11,306 bases of DNA, taken from the NCBI GenBank assembly GCA_002469605.1, contig DKMV01000086.1:1-11306 (forward strand), given 5' to 3'. Both the position numbers and the translations under genes were made by a program. Origin of the DNA: Leclercia sp. UBA7405 (GTDB lineage: Bacteria; Pseudomonadota; Gammaproteobacteria; Enterobacterales; Enterobacteriaceae). The notes below the pieces were generated by a model. That model was not told the DNA's origin and did not search any database. It saw nothing but the letters and a program-made list of their open reading frames with translations. Below are positions 5,417 through 11,306 of the stretch, one piece after another. Every line of letters starts with the position of its first letter. Positions within the stretch are counted from its first letter, which is position 1.

Positions 5417-6838
5417 CTACACCACATTTCTTTTTATTTGCAAGCCACCTTTATTAAGGGCCAGCCACAGCGGTTTAATACGCAGCAGGGCGTTTTCCAT
5501 CTCTTCGGGTGCCAGGGCAAAGGGCATTCGCAGATAGCGTTCGAAAGCGCCGGACAATCCAAAGCGCGTCCCGGTGCCCAGGTGGATATCAATGGCTTCG
5601 GCGCGGGTCGCCAGCGGCGTCGCCAGCCTCTCCGGCAACTCTACCCAGAAGGAGAGCCCGCCCTGCGGCTCCTGGAAGCGCCACTGGGGAAAATGTTCCC
5701 GCAGTAAATCGCCGCAGTGATGCCGGCGCGCGTTGAGCATCGCCCGGCGGGCCGGTAAGAAGGTGTCGCTATGAGTAATAAGCCACCGGGTAGCGAGCTG
5801 TTCCAGCAGGGGGGTGCCGAGATCGAGCGTATCTCGCGTCTGTGCAAGAGAGGCGATAGTCCGTGCCGACGCGCGGATCCAGCCGAGGCGCAGGCCACCC
5901 CAGAAACTTTTTCCCGCCGAGCCCAGGGTAATGACGTTGTCGTGGCGATCGAAGGCGGCCAGCGGCGGCGGCGGCGGGGCGTCGAACCAGAGATCGACCA
6001 TAGTCTCGTCCACCACCAGAGTGGTGCGCATCCGGGCGGCAATGGTGGCAATGGCTTCACGGGTGGCGGCATCCATGCAGCGTCCGGTCGGATTATGAAA
6101 ATCGGGCATCAGCCAGGCCAGCCGGGGGGCGGTCTGAGCCAGAGTGGCGGCGAAACCGTCCACATCCCAGCCGTGCTGCGGCAGCGAGACGCCTACCGGA
6201 CGGCAGGAGGCGCCCTGGATCGCCGCAATGGCCAGCGGATAGGTGGGGTGATCAACCACCACCCTGTCCCCCGGGCCGGTAAGCATGCGCAGCACCAGCG
6301 CCAGAGCGCTGACCGCGCCATTCACCACCATGATCTCCTCCGCCCGGGTGGGCAATCCGCGCGCCGTGTAACCTGATGCGATGGTTTCACGAAGCGTCAG
6401 CAGTCCCAGCTGGTCGTAGCCGGTTTTGCTTAAATGCTCGGGAAGAACGGTGAGGGCTTGGGTGTAAGCCTGATGGATCTCCGGCCCGGCGCTCAGCGCG
6501 GCGGTGGAGAGATCCCGCGCCGCGCTGGCGGCCGCGCGGGTAGGAATCGACCGGGTATCGGGCAGCACCACCCGCGAGCCGCTCCCCTGGCGGCTTTCGA
6601 GATAGCCCTCTTCACGTAGATGGGCGAGGGCGCTGCTGACGGTGGTCCGGCTCAGGGTCAGGGCGGCGGCCAGCTCGCGCTCGCCAGGTAGGCGGGTATC
6701 CAGCGCCAGCCGGCCATCAAGGATCAGCAGGCGCAGCGCATCGGCCAGCTGTCGCCAGCGGGGGATGCGGGCGTTGTCCTGCTGCCAGTTGCCCAGCATG
6801 CGCAGTAAAGAGTATGTTCCGGAACGACGGGATGACAT
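5417..6838 (-). CDS. MocR-family regulator, GntR helix-turn-helix plus aminotransferase-like domain (YczR type)
   Basis: The 473-residue protein has the usual MocR length and two domains. Residues about 28-90 are a GntR winged helix (TRLPGERELAAALTLSRTTV, then LREEGYLESRQGSGSRV). Residues about 130-460 are a type I aminotransferase fold. PLP-binding residues are visible: Tyr200, Asn249 in HNPTG, Asp277 in VVDE and the Schiff-base Lys310 in SAGKSFWGGLRLGW. MocR proteins use PLP, alone or joined to an amino acid or amine, as effector rather than for catalysis. The divergent neighbour is a YczE membrane protein, the pairing described for the YczR subgroup, so this is likely its regulator and perhaps its own. 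The start at 6838 has only a weak ribosome-binding site. High GC and intact reading frame. The effector is unknown. Confidence 0.88.
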   Translation of the reverse strand: MSSRRSGTYSLLRMLGNWQQDNARIPRWRQLADALRLLILDGRLALDTRLPGERELAAALTLSRTTVSSALAHLREEGYLESRQGSGSRVVLPDTRSIPTRAAASAARDLSTAALSAGPEIHQAYTQALTVLPEHLSKTGYDQLGLLTLRETIASGYTARGLPTRAEEIMVVNGAVSALALVLRMLTGPGDRVVVDHPTYPLAIAAIQGASCRPVGVSLPQHGWDVDGFAATLAQTAPRLAWLMPDFHNPTGRCMDAATREAIATIAARMRTTLVVDETMVDLWFDAPPPPPLAAFDRHDNVITLGSAGKSFWGGLRLGWIRASARTIASLAQTRDTLDLGTPLLEQLATRWLITHSDTFLPARRAMLNARRHHCGDLLREHFPQWRFQEPQGGLSFWVELPERLATPLATRAEAIDIHLGTGTRFGLSGAFERYLRMPFALAPEEMENALLRIKPLWLALNKGGLQIKRNVV

Positions 6839-6843
6839 ATGCA

Positions 6844-6865
6844 GTCCACTATTTTAAAACTGGAC
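6844..6865. promoter_or_regulatory. Candidate operator between the MocR gene and yczE
   Basis: GTCCA (6844-6848) and TGGAC (6861-6865) form an inverted repeat around an AT-rich centre containing the palindrome TTTTAAAA. It lies in the 84-bp divergent gap and begins six bases before the regulator start codon. The TGGACA at 6861-6866 also resembles a -35 hexamer facing yczE, though no -10 lies at the right distance. Binding here could control both genes. Identified only by symmetry and position. Confidence 0.4.
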
Positions 6866-6922
6866 ATTAATCATAGGGCCATTTCCGGTAATGATGAAAG
6901 CAGATAACACCGGAGAAAAAAT

Positions 6923-7546
6923 ATGTTTCGTCGATTACTTCAGCTGTACGTGGGATTGAGCCTGTATGGCCTCTCTACCGCCATGTTTGTGCGTGCCGGT
7001 CTGGGGGCGGACCCCTGGAACGTATTCCACCTTGGAGTCGCGAAGCTGCTGGAGATGGATATTGGCACCATTATCATCCTCACCGGTGTCGCGGTGCTGC
7101 TGGCGTGGATCCCGCTGCGCCAGCGCCCGGGGCTTGGCACCATCAGCAATGTGATCGTTATTGGCCTTGCTGCCGATGCCTCGCTGGCCCTGATCCCGGA
7201 TATCGATTCGCTGGTGGTTCGCAGCGTTCTGCTGGTAAGCGCGGTGATCGTTAACGCCCTGGCGACCGGGATGTATATCGGTGCCGGTTTTGGCGCCGGA
7301 CCGCGCGACGGGCTGATGACCGGGATTAACGCCCGCACCGGCTGGTCCGTGCGCAGCGTGCGCACCGCCATTGAGGTTTCCGTCCTGCTCACCGGCTGGG
7401 CGCTGGGTGGCAATCTTGGGGTCGGCACCGTGCTTTACGCCCTGAGCATTGGCCCTCTGATCCAGCTCTGCCTGCCGTGGTTTCGTCAGAAGCCCGCTGG
7501 CACAGGCACCTTCTGCAGTCACGGCCATATTGCGCGGCAAAAATAG
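6923..7546 (+). CDS. YczE/YyaS/YitT-family inner-membrane protein
   Basis: The 207-residue hydrophobic protein has about five membrane segments (near residues 8-24, 48-66, 73-91, 99-121 and 146-180). It shows the family's internal duplication: GLGADPWNVFHLG (26-38) and GFGAGPRDGLMTG (122-134) occupy equivalent places in the two halves. Family members are integral membrane proteins of uncertain activity, often suspected to be transporters and often next to MocR (YczR) regulators. GGAG (6912-6915) precedes the ATG at a good distance. The divergent MocR gene suggests expression in response to PLP or an amino compound, so a role in moving such a compound is a reasonable guess only. The C-terminal tail after residue 187 is polar and variable. 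Confidence 0.85.
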   Translation: MFRRLLQLYVGLSLYGLSTAMFVRAGLGADPWNVFHLGVAKLLEMDIGTIIILTGVAVLLAWIPLRQRPGLGTISNVIVIGLAADASLALIPDIDSLVVRSVLLVSAVIVNALATGMYIGAGFGAGPRDGLMTGINARTGWSVRSVRTAIEVSVLLTGWALGGNLGVGTVLYALSIGPLIQLCLPWFRQKPAGTGTFCSHGHIARQK

Positions 7547-7577
7547 GTGAGCTGACGGCAGACTTATACTTTATGGT

Positions 7578-7609
7578 CAGAGGCGGCTTACAGTACGTAG
7601 CCGCCTCTG
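7578..7609. terminator. Hairpin at the yczE-pdeB convergent junction
   Basis: CAGAGGCGGCT (7578-7588) pairs perfectly with AGCCGCCTCTG (7599-7609) around a 10-base loop. The pdeB stop codon begins two bases later. Neither side has a proper T-run, so it may act mainly as an mRNA 3'-end stabiliser for both genes or as a weak bidirectional terminator. Confidence 0.55.
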
Positions 7610-7611
7610 CG

Positions 7612-9171
7612 TTATTCGGGTTCGAGATTGTTCTCGGCCCAGAGAATAAAGGCCTCCTTTGGCAGCGCCTTACTGTAGAGCCATCCCTGCCCGTACTCCA
7701 CGCCGTGGCGGCGCAGCCAGTCGAGCTGGCCTTCGGTTTCAATGCCCTCGGCCACCATCGTCAGCTTCAGTGATTTTGCCATCTCGATAATATGTGGGGT
7801 GACATTTTTGTACTCCAGCGCATCGACAAAAGATTTGTCTATTTTCAGGGTATCGACGTCCAGATCCTGCAGGTAACTCAGGCTGGAATAGCCGGTGCCG
7901 AAATCATCGATATAGATCGCATGGCCGGCACGTCTGAAACCGGCTATTGCCGGCGCGCTGACGAGCGGGTCGGCGAAGCCCCGTTCGGTGAGTTCCAGCG
8001 CAATCTGCGCGGCGGGAATTTGCCACTGGTTCAGGAGACGGACCAATAGCGGAGGCAACGCGCTGGAGACCAGATCGGCCGGGGCCAGGTTGACAGAAAC
8101 ATGCATATCCGGGTGCTGGCGCAGCCACTCGCCCAGATCCTCAAACACCTTCTCTACAATCAGCGCGGTCAGGCGTGACGTTAGCCCCGTCTGCTCGGCC
8201 AGGGTCACGAAAATTTCGGGTGAAAGGTAGCTGCCATCCTGCTGCGGCCAGCGGGCAAGCGCCTCTGCGCCCACGATCCTGCCGCTGTCCAGGGCCACGA
8301 TCGGCTGGAAATGCACCTGGAACTCGCGGCCGTTAATGGCATCCAGCAGACGATGGCGGGGAGATTGCAGGCGTCTGATGATCCGCAATACAAACCATGC
8401 GGTGACCAGACTGAACAGGATCCCGAAGGGGAGCCAGAAATAGAGCTGGTGGTGCCAGCTCTCTTTTAACGGTCGCAGGGATGCCCAGGTGACGATGGCA
8501 AAGCCAAGATCGGGCACCTTACGGATGTTGTAGACGGCGCCGTTATATTGCAGATGGGTGAGATCCTCATGCTGAAGCTGTCTGAGCACCGCCGTCTGAA
8601 GCGGGCTGCTGCTGGAAAAAACGATATTACGCTGTAGCCCCACCAGCGCAACGTCGATCGGCCATGAGCCGAAGGGGATGACGTCAATAAAGGAGGCGGG
8701 ATCGAGCATAACAATGTAGTTATGCGTCCCTATGGCGGCCATATGACGTTTAAGGCCGATATCATTCAGGCTGGTTACCCAGGCCCGATAGCCGTCTGAC
8801 GTTACCCGCAGCGCGGGTGGAAAGGGCGAGGTGTGGCTATTGTTCTCCAGCGATGAGCAGAGGGGCCTGAGATTATCAACGTAGATCACCTCCTGCACAT
8901 TGCGGAACGTGAAAGAGAGGCGGCGCATCGCGAGGGTATGTTCCTGGCCGCATACGGGGCCCTTGAACTGCTCCATCTGCTGCAGAGCAGACTTTGCTTC
9001 ATTGATCACCTTGTTAGTCCGGATCAAGACCCGGGAGGAGAAGCTGTCCATGTCGTCATAAAACTTCTCCTGCGCATTACGATGGGCCAGCCATATACTA
9101 AGACAAACGGGCACAAGCACTGCAACGATCAGTACGCAGGTGATCAGGTTAATCAGGTGTCGGGTTGTCAT
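7612..9171 (-). CDS. pdeB: PdeB (YlaB), membrane c-di-GMP phosphodiesterase with CSS sensor domain
   Basis: The 519-residue protein matches E. coli PdeB/YlaB end to end. Order: membrane helix (about 8-28), periplasmic CSS domain with Cys75 and the name-giving Cys105-Ser-Ser motif, second helix (about 242-266), then a cytoplasmic EAL domain. Catalytic residues for hydrolysis of c-di-GMP to pGpG are all present: Glu303 (EAL), Asn361, Glu393 (ELTE), Asp422 and Asp423 (DDFGTGYSS), Lys443, Glu475 and Gln495. It should therefore be active and lower c-di-GMP, favouring motility over biofilm. In this class a disulphide in the CSS domain, made by DsbA/DsbB, restrains the enzyme, so the signal is probably envelope redox state. 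An AAGGG lies just before the ATG. It diverges from ykgM. Confidence 0.96.
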   Translation of the reverse strand: MTTRHLINLITCVLIVAVLVPVCLSIWLAHRNAQEKFYDDMDSFSSRVLIRTNKVINEAKSALQQMEQFKGPVCGQEHTLAMRRLSFTFRNVQEVIYVDNLRPLCSSLENNSHTSPFPPALRVTSDGYRAWVTSLNDIGLKRHMAAIGTHNYIVMLDPASFIDVIPFGSWPIDVALVGLQRNIVFSSSSPLQTAVLRQLQHEDLTHLQYNGAVYNIRKVPDLGFAIVTWASLRPLKESWHHQLYFWLPFGILFSLVTAWFVLRIIRRLQSPRHRLLDAINGREFQVHFQPIVALDSGRIVGAEALARWPQQDGSYLSPEIFVTLAEQTGLTSRLTALIVEKVFEDLGEWLRQHPDMHVSVNLAPADLVSSALPPLLVRLLNQWQIPAAQIALELTERGFADPLVSAPAIAGFRRAGHAIYIDDFGTGYSSLSYLQDLDVDTLKIDKSFVDALEYKNVTPHIIEMAKSLKLTMVAEGIETEGQLDWLRRHGVEYGQGWLYSKALPKEAFILWAENNLEPE

Positions 9172-9273
9172 GCCCTTTTTCCTTTTGAAACGTCAGGCAG
9201 CCTCGGCGTAAAAGCTAACGACCAGGAAATGCATAATGGATTAATAATAGTGTTATAGCCTGCGCGTGGCATG

Positions 9274-9292
9274 GATTTTATTTAGTAAAATC
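9274..9292. repeat. Inverted repeat in the pdeB-ykgM divergent gap
   Basis: GATTTTA (9274-9280) and TAAAATC (9286-9292) with a 5-base spacer, nested inside GCGCG (9262-9266) and CGCGC (9296-9300). A further 10-bp perfect palindrome, ATAAGCTTAT, lies at 9346-9355. Possible operator or cruciform for either divergent gene; no named regulator is recognised. Confidence 0.35.
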
Positions 9293-9354
9293 AGGCGCGC
9301 AAAAACTGGCGATAAGGAGATCGTTGTATTTCTTCTCGGGCTCAGATAAGCTTA

Positions 9355-9371
9355 TTGTTATGTTATAACAA
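9355..9371. promoter_or_regulatory. Zur-like operator upstream of ykgM-ykgO
   Basis: TTGTTAT (9355-9361), three bases, ATAACAA (9365-9371) is an AT-rich palindrome of the kind bound by the zinc repressor Zur in gamma-proteobacteria (core TGTTATnnnATAACA). It includes a -10-like TATAAC (9364-9369) and ends 17 bases before the ykgM ATG. Zur repression of ykgM-ykgO is established in E. coli, so the assignment fits; the exact bound bases here are inferred. Confidence 0.75.
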
Positions 9372-9388
9372 AACATAGCGAGCAGCAG

Positions 9389-9649
9389 ATGAAACCTGAT
9401 ATCCACCCGCACTACCGCACCGTCGTTTTTCACGACACCAGCGCCAATGAGTTCTTTAAAGTAGGTTCAACCATTAAGACCGATCGTGAGATCGAACTGG
9501 ATGGGCAGACGTGGCCGTACGTGACTATCGACGTCTCTTCCAAATCGCATCCGTTTTATACCGGTAAGCAGAAAAACTTCTCCAGCGAGGGCAGTACGGC
9601 GCGCTTCCGCCAGCGTTTTGGGCGTTTTATTGATGTGAAAAGGGGTTAA
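9389..9649 (+). CDS. ykgM: Ribosomal protein L31 type B, zinc-independent paralogue
   Basis: This is the 86-residue bL31 paralogue, also called rpmE2. It contains no cysteine at all, so it lacks the zinc-binding CxxC of standard L31 and is the 'C-minus' form. Recognisable stretches are [22 protein letters not shown], the family signature [13 protein letters not shown] and RFGRF near the end. Under zinc starvation it replaces zinc-containing L31 in the 50S subunit, sparing zinc and letting the old protein be recycled. It forms an operon with the L36 paralogue two bases downstream and lies behind a Zur-like palindrome. The ribosome-binding site is weak (GCGAGCAG), which may keep leaky expression low. 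In E. coli K-12 the pair is elsewhere on the chromosome. Confidence 0.97.
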   Translation: MKPDIHPHYRTVVFHDTSANEFFKVGSTIKTDREIELDGQTWPYVTIDVSSKSHPFYTGKQKNFSSEGSTARFRQRFGRFIDVKRG

Positions 9650-9651
9650 CC

Positions 9652-9792
9652 ATGCAGGTACTCAACTCACTACGCAGTGCGAAACAGCGTCATCCGGATT
9701 GCCAGATAGTGAAGCGCAAAGGGCGGCTTTACGTGATTTGTAAATCCAATCCACGCTTTAAAGCCGTACAGGGACGTAAAAAGAGACGCTAA
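9652..9792 (+). CDS. ykgO: Ribosomal protein L36 type 2, zinc-independent paralogue
   Basis: This short gene encodes 46 residues ([20 protein letters not shown] onward, ending QGRKKRR), the exact length of E. coli YkgO (rpmJ2). Standard L36 binds zinc through Cys-Cys-Cys-His. Here only Cys17 and Cys30 of the set remain: the first cysteine position is His14 and the final histidine position is Phe36, so it is the zinc-free form. The many Arg and Lys residues fit binding to 23S rRNA. The start is two bases after the ykgM stop, and its ribosome-binding site, AAAGGGG, lies inside the last codons of ykgM, so the two are co-translated. A terminator-like hairpin follows. Confidence 0.96.
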   Translation: MQVLNSLRSAKQRHPDCQIVKRKGRLYVICKSNPRFKAVQGRKKRR

Positions 9793-9810
9793 TAATGCAG
9801 GACACTTTCT

Positions 9811-9840
9811 GCCGCCGATAGCGAATCGGCGGCACGTTTA
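9811..9840 (+). terminator. Terminator-like hairpin after ykgO
   Basis: GCCGCCGAT (9811-9819), loop AGCGA, ATCGGCGGC (9825-9833), then ACGTTTATTTA. The stem is strong but the T-tract is interrupted. It sits immediately before the convergent ylaC stop codon. Confidence 0.75.
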
Positions 9841-9841
9841 T

Positions 9842-10306
9842 TTATGCGCTGGCGCGAGCAAGGGTAAAAACATCGTAGAAAGAGAGGTCGCCTTTGGTGG
9901 CGATCATTTTTTGCAGCTTCTCTTTCTGCTGCGCCTCGACGGCAGGGGAGTGAAGAATGTTGTCAATCAACTGGCCCGGAACATGGCGGGTGTTGTACCA
10001 CTCGCCGTTGTAGCACACGCGAAAATCGAGCACATCGATATCTTCATAGCGGTAGCGCGGGTTAACGTCGAAAAAGAAGAAGGCGTTAAAAACCACAAAC
10101 AGGATCACCAGCAGCCAGACCGAGCCGATAAGCGTCTCAGATTGCAGCATCACTATCAGCGTCGCCAGCCACGCCGCATACATGGCGACAAACAGCCCAG
10201 GATGTTTACGGATAAAACTAATGCTAAAGCGCGGCTTGTTGTCGCGCTTTTCGCGCGCGTTGAGATCATCGATGGTTTCGGTGAGCAGACGTTGTATTTC
10301 AGTCAT
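9842..10306 (-). CDS. ylaC: YlaC, inner-membrane protein of unknown function
   Basis: The 154-residue product matches E. coli YlaC (about 156 residues) throughout; only the last few residues differ, with the protein ending LARASA. It begins [12 protein letters not shown] with a polar cytoplasmic-looking helix. Two membrane helices follow, about residues 36-53 ([17 protein letters not shown]) and 59-77 ([19 protein letters not shown]). The C-terminal half is soluble and contains the conserved [24 protein letters not shown] in short blocks. The family has no established activity; some reports group it among stress- or virulence-associated membrane proteins. AAGGCTGA precedes the ATG. It converges on ykgO. 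In E. coli K-12 maa follows on the hha side, but here no maa is present. Confidence 0.93.
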   Translation of the reverse strand: MTEIQRLLTETIDDLNAREKRDNKPRFSISFIRKHPGLFVAMYAAWLATLIVMLQSETLIGSVWLLVILFVVFNAFFFFDVNPRYRYEDIDVLDFRVCYNGEWYNTRHVPGQLIDNILHSPAVEAQQKEKLQKMIATKGDLSFYDVFTLARASA

Positions 10307-10583
10307 CTTCAGCCTTTATAAATTCAGCGTAAAACGGGGGATTTCCCCATTTTAAGTGACCGTTTTGTACGAAAAAAGTAACAGTTATGCTATGAAAAAG
10401 CATAACAGTTGCGGGATACGAATGATGGTCGACGCGGTTCGACAATAAGGGACGAAGAATATCTATCCCAGGGCGATAAGACTCGCCCGCGCTGGCCGGG
10501 AATCGCTATCCACAGGTTTACGATAAAGGAGGATTAACTTCAGAAGATGATGCACGACCTCAGAAAGAAAATAGCGCCTGTTT
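10307..10583. other. Intergenic region between ylaC and hha, several hairpins, no gene
   Basis: In E. coli K-12 this position holds maa; here there are 277 bases without a convincing gene. Visible items: GGGG/CCCC at 10337-10348 inside AAAACG/CGTTTT (10331-10366); the repeat structure at 10379-10410; GGGCGA/TCGCCC (10471-10488); and a strong ribosome-binding-site-like AAAGGAGG (10525-10532) with no start codon at a normal distance. Confidence 0.55.
10379..10410. repeat. Hairpin flanked by direct repeats upstream of ylaC
   Basis: GTTATGCT (10384-10391) and AGCATAAC (10399-10406) form a perfect 8-bp stem with a 7-base loop. The identical octamer TAACAGTT occurs at 10379-10386 and 10403-10410, exactly 24 bp apart. 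It lies about 75 bp upstream of the ylaC start. It may be an operator; no regulator is recognised. Confidence 0.4.
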
Positions 10584-10802
10584 TCAACGAACAAATTTCC
10601 ATACAGAAGAGGGGATTTTGTCATACAGCTTATTCATTGTCAGTTCTGCCAGACGATGATCGGCCGCTGAATAAAATACCGTCAGTTCATTATCAGAAAG
10701 CTCGTATTTATTTTTTTCAATGACACGTTCAAGAGTGTCAATAGACTGACAGCGTCGTAAACGCATCAAATAATCAGTTTTAGTTAAAGGTTTTTCAGAC
10801 AT
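10584..10802 (-). CDS. hha: Hha, nucleoid-associated co-repressor
   Basis: The 72-residue protein differs from E. coli Hha at about three positions that I can recall (Ser20, Thr41, Val71). Hha is a small helical protein that resembles the H-NS oligomerisation domain. It binds H-NS or StpA filaments and strengthens silencing of horizontally acquired, AT-rich genes; it is also described as the toxin of a TomB-Hha pair affecting biofilm and persistence. The [19 protein letters not shown] start and the acidic [15 protein letters not shown] region are intact. AGGTGGA precedes the ATG and begins inside the tomB stop codon, seven bases away, so the genes are co-transcribed and probably coupled. In related genomes the pair lies downstream of acrAB. 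Confidence 0.98.
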   Translation of the reverse strand: MSEKPLTKTDYLMRLRRCQSIDTLERVIEKNKYELSDNELTVFYSAADHRLAELTMNKLYDKIPSSVWKFVR

Positions 10803-10809
10803 AATCCAC

Positions 10810-11202
10810 CTAATTGTTTGTAATAGTTTTAACCGGAGAGGCTAACGGATTAGCTCTGCTCGCGTTGACAAAACAGCGAAAAAGCCGATTGCCTGATTTA
10901 CGCCATTTCTGCAAATCCTGTGCGTTAATGCCGTAACTGCTGAACAACATAAAAGTATCGTCCAGGTATTCGTCAATTTGTTCAATCAACTTATTATCTT
11001 CGTTGTACTTAATTTTATAGTTAAGGGCGAAGGTTGCTATATGTTCGATCAACTCGTTTAACTGTAAATTGATGGCAGAGGTTGGGTCATTCACCCAGCC
11101 ATGGCTGCTTTCATCAAGGTTAGCGAGGCAATCATGGTACAAGGATTCACAGAGAAATTTCAACTGTGCGATATCATGCCTTTTTGGAGAGTATTCGTCC
11201 AT
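10810..11202 (-). CDS. tomB: TomB, Hha toxicity modulator
   Basis: The 130-residue protein matches E. coli TomB/YbaJ (124 residues as I recall) from [10 protein letters not shown] to [10 protein letters not shown]. The C-terminus after about residue 115 then differs and is a few residues longer ([16 protein letters not shown]). TomB counteracts Hha and affects biofilm formation and conjugation; in E. coli it is proposed to oxidise a cysteine of Hha with oxygen. The frame is open to a GTG at 11235, but the ATG at 11202 gives the conserved start and has AAGGGGA (11208-11214) before it. It is the first gene of the tomB-hha operon. A weak hairpin, TGAGT/ACTCA (11218-11235), lies just upstream of the ribosome-binding site and might affect translation. 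Confidence 0.95.
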   Translation of the reverse strand: MDEYSPKRHDIAQLKFLCESLYHDCLANLDESSHGWVNDPTSAINLQLNELIEHIATFALNYKIKYNEDNKLIEQIDEYLDDTFMLFSSYGINAQDLQKWRKSGNRLFRCFVNASRANPLASPVKTITNN

Positions 11203-11306
11203 AGCGCATCCCCTTCTGAGTGATTTTTTACTCACCGAACTTCAATTTCGGGATGGATACAACTTACTAAAAGCTTTCCAGGTACGCTTTTTCCTCATCA
11301 CTTTAA

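Noticed and set aside
5771..6376. 201-codon plus-strand frame inside the MocR gene
   Set aside because: Antisense shadow of a high-GC coding region; the minus-strand frame shows full domain motifs.
6935..7540. 201-codon minus-strand frame inside yczE
   Set aside because: Shadow of the membrane-protein gene; very rich in Gln, Asn, His and Arg with no recognisable domain.
9324..9368. Possible 14-residue leader peptide with a TTG start after AAGGAGA, upstream of ykgM
   Set aside because: The SD-to-start distance is too short, the start is rare, and the frame ends inside the Zur-like palindrome where transcription probably has not begun.
10547..10723. Short frame starting ATGATG after AAAGGAGG, antisense to hha
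   Set aside because: The spacing of 14 bases is too long and the frame mostly reads the reverse of hha. The orphan AAAGGAGG is kept as part of a finding only.

Overview
The window looks like chromosomal DNA from a member of the Enterobacteriaceae close to Enterobacter, Lelliottia or Leclercia. Nearly every core protein is a close match to its Escherichia coli K-12 counterpart as I remember it, and gene order follows the E. coli mdlB-glnK-amtB-tesB-ybaY-ybaZ-ffs-ylaB-ylaC-hha-tomB block. It is not E. coli itself: extra genes sit between ffs and ylaB, ykgM-ykgO lie beside ylaC, and maa, which lies between ylaC and hha in K-12, is absent. The genus is inferred; no database was searched.

Layout. 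Positions 1-2145 hold the end of the ABC exporter gene mdlB, then the nitrogen-starvation operon glnK-amtB. The operon has a clear sigma-54 promoter and a palindromic NtrC site that also forms the mdlB terminator. Positions 2150-4185 hold tesB (acyl-CoA thioesterase), ybaY (lipoprotein) and ybaZ (alkyltransferase-like DNA-lesion sensor). The two convergent junctions here carry related CCCTCTCCC/GGGAGAGGG hairpins. Positions 4278-4452 are the 4.5S RNA gene ffs with its promoter.

Positions 4453-7609 are accessory. First comes an AT-rich leader with four TGTCAT-like half-sites at exact 11-bp intervals, the layout of tandem PhoB boxes. It precedes a two-gene, translationally coupled unit: a small ribbon-helix-helix protein and an unrecognised 72-residue protein. 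Next is a divergent pair: a MocR-type (GntR plus aminotransferase fold) regulator of the YczR kind and a YczE-family membrane protein, with a candidate operator between them.

Positions 7612-9792 hold pdeB/ylaB (c-di-GMP phosphodiesterase with a periplasmic CSS sensor) and, divergently, ykgM-ykgO, the zinc-free paralogues of ribosomal proteins L31 and L36, with a Zur-like palindrome just upstream. Positions 9842-11202 hold ylaC and the tomB-hha antitoxin/toxin and nucleoid-modulator operon. The window ends in the gap that in relatives leads to acrB.

Several units respond to nutrient state: glnK-amtB to nitrogen, ykgM-ykgO to zinc, and the RHH unit possibly to phosphate. The last is inferred from a DNA motif only.
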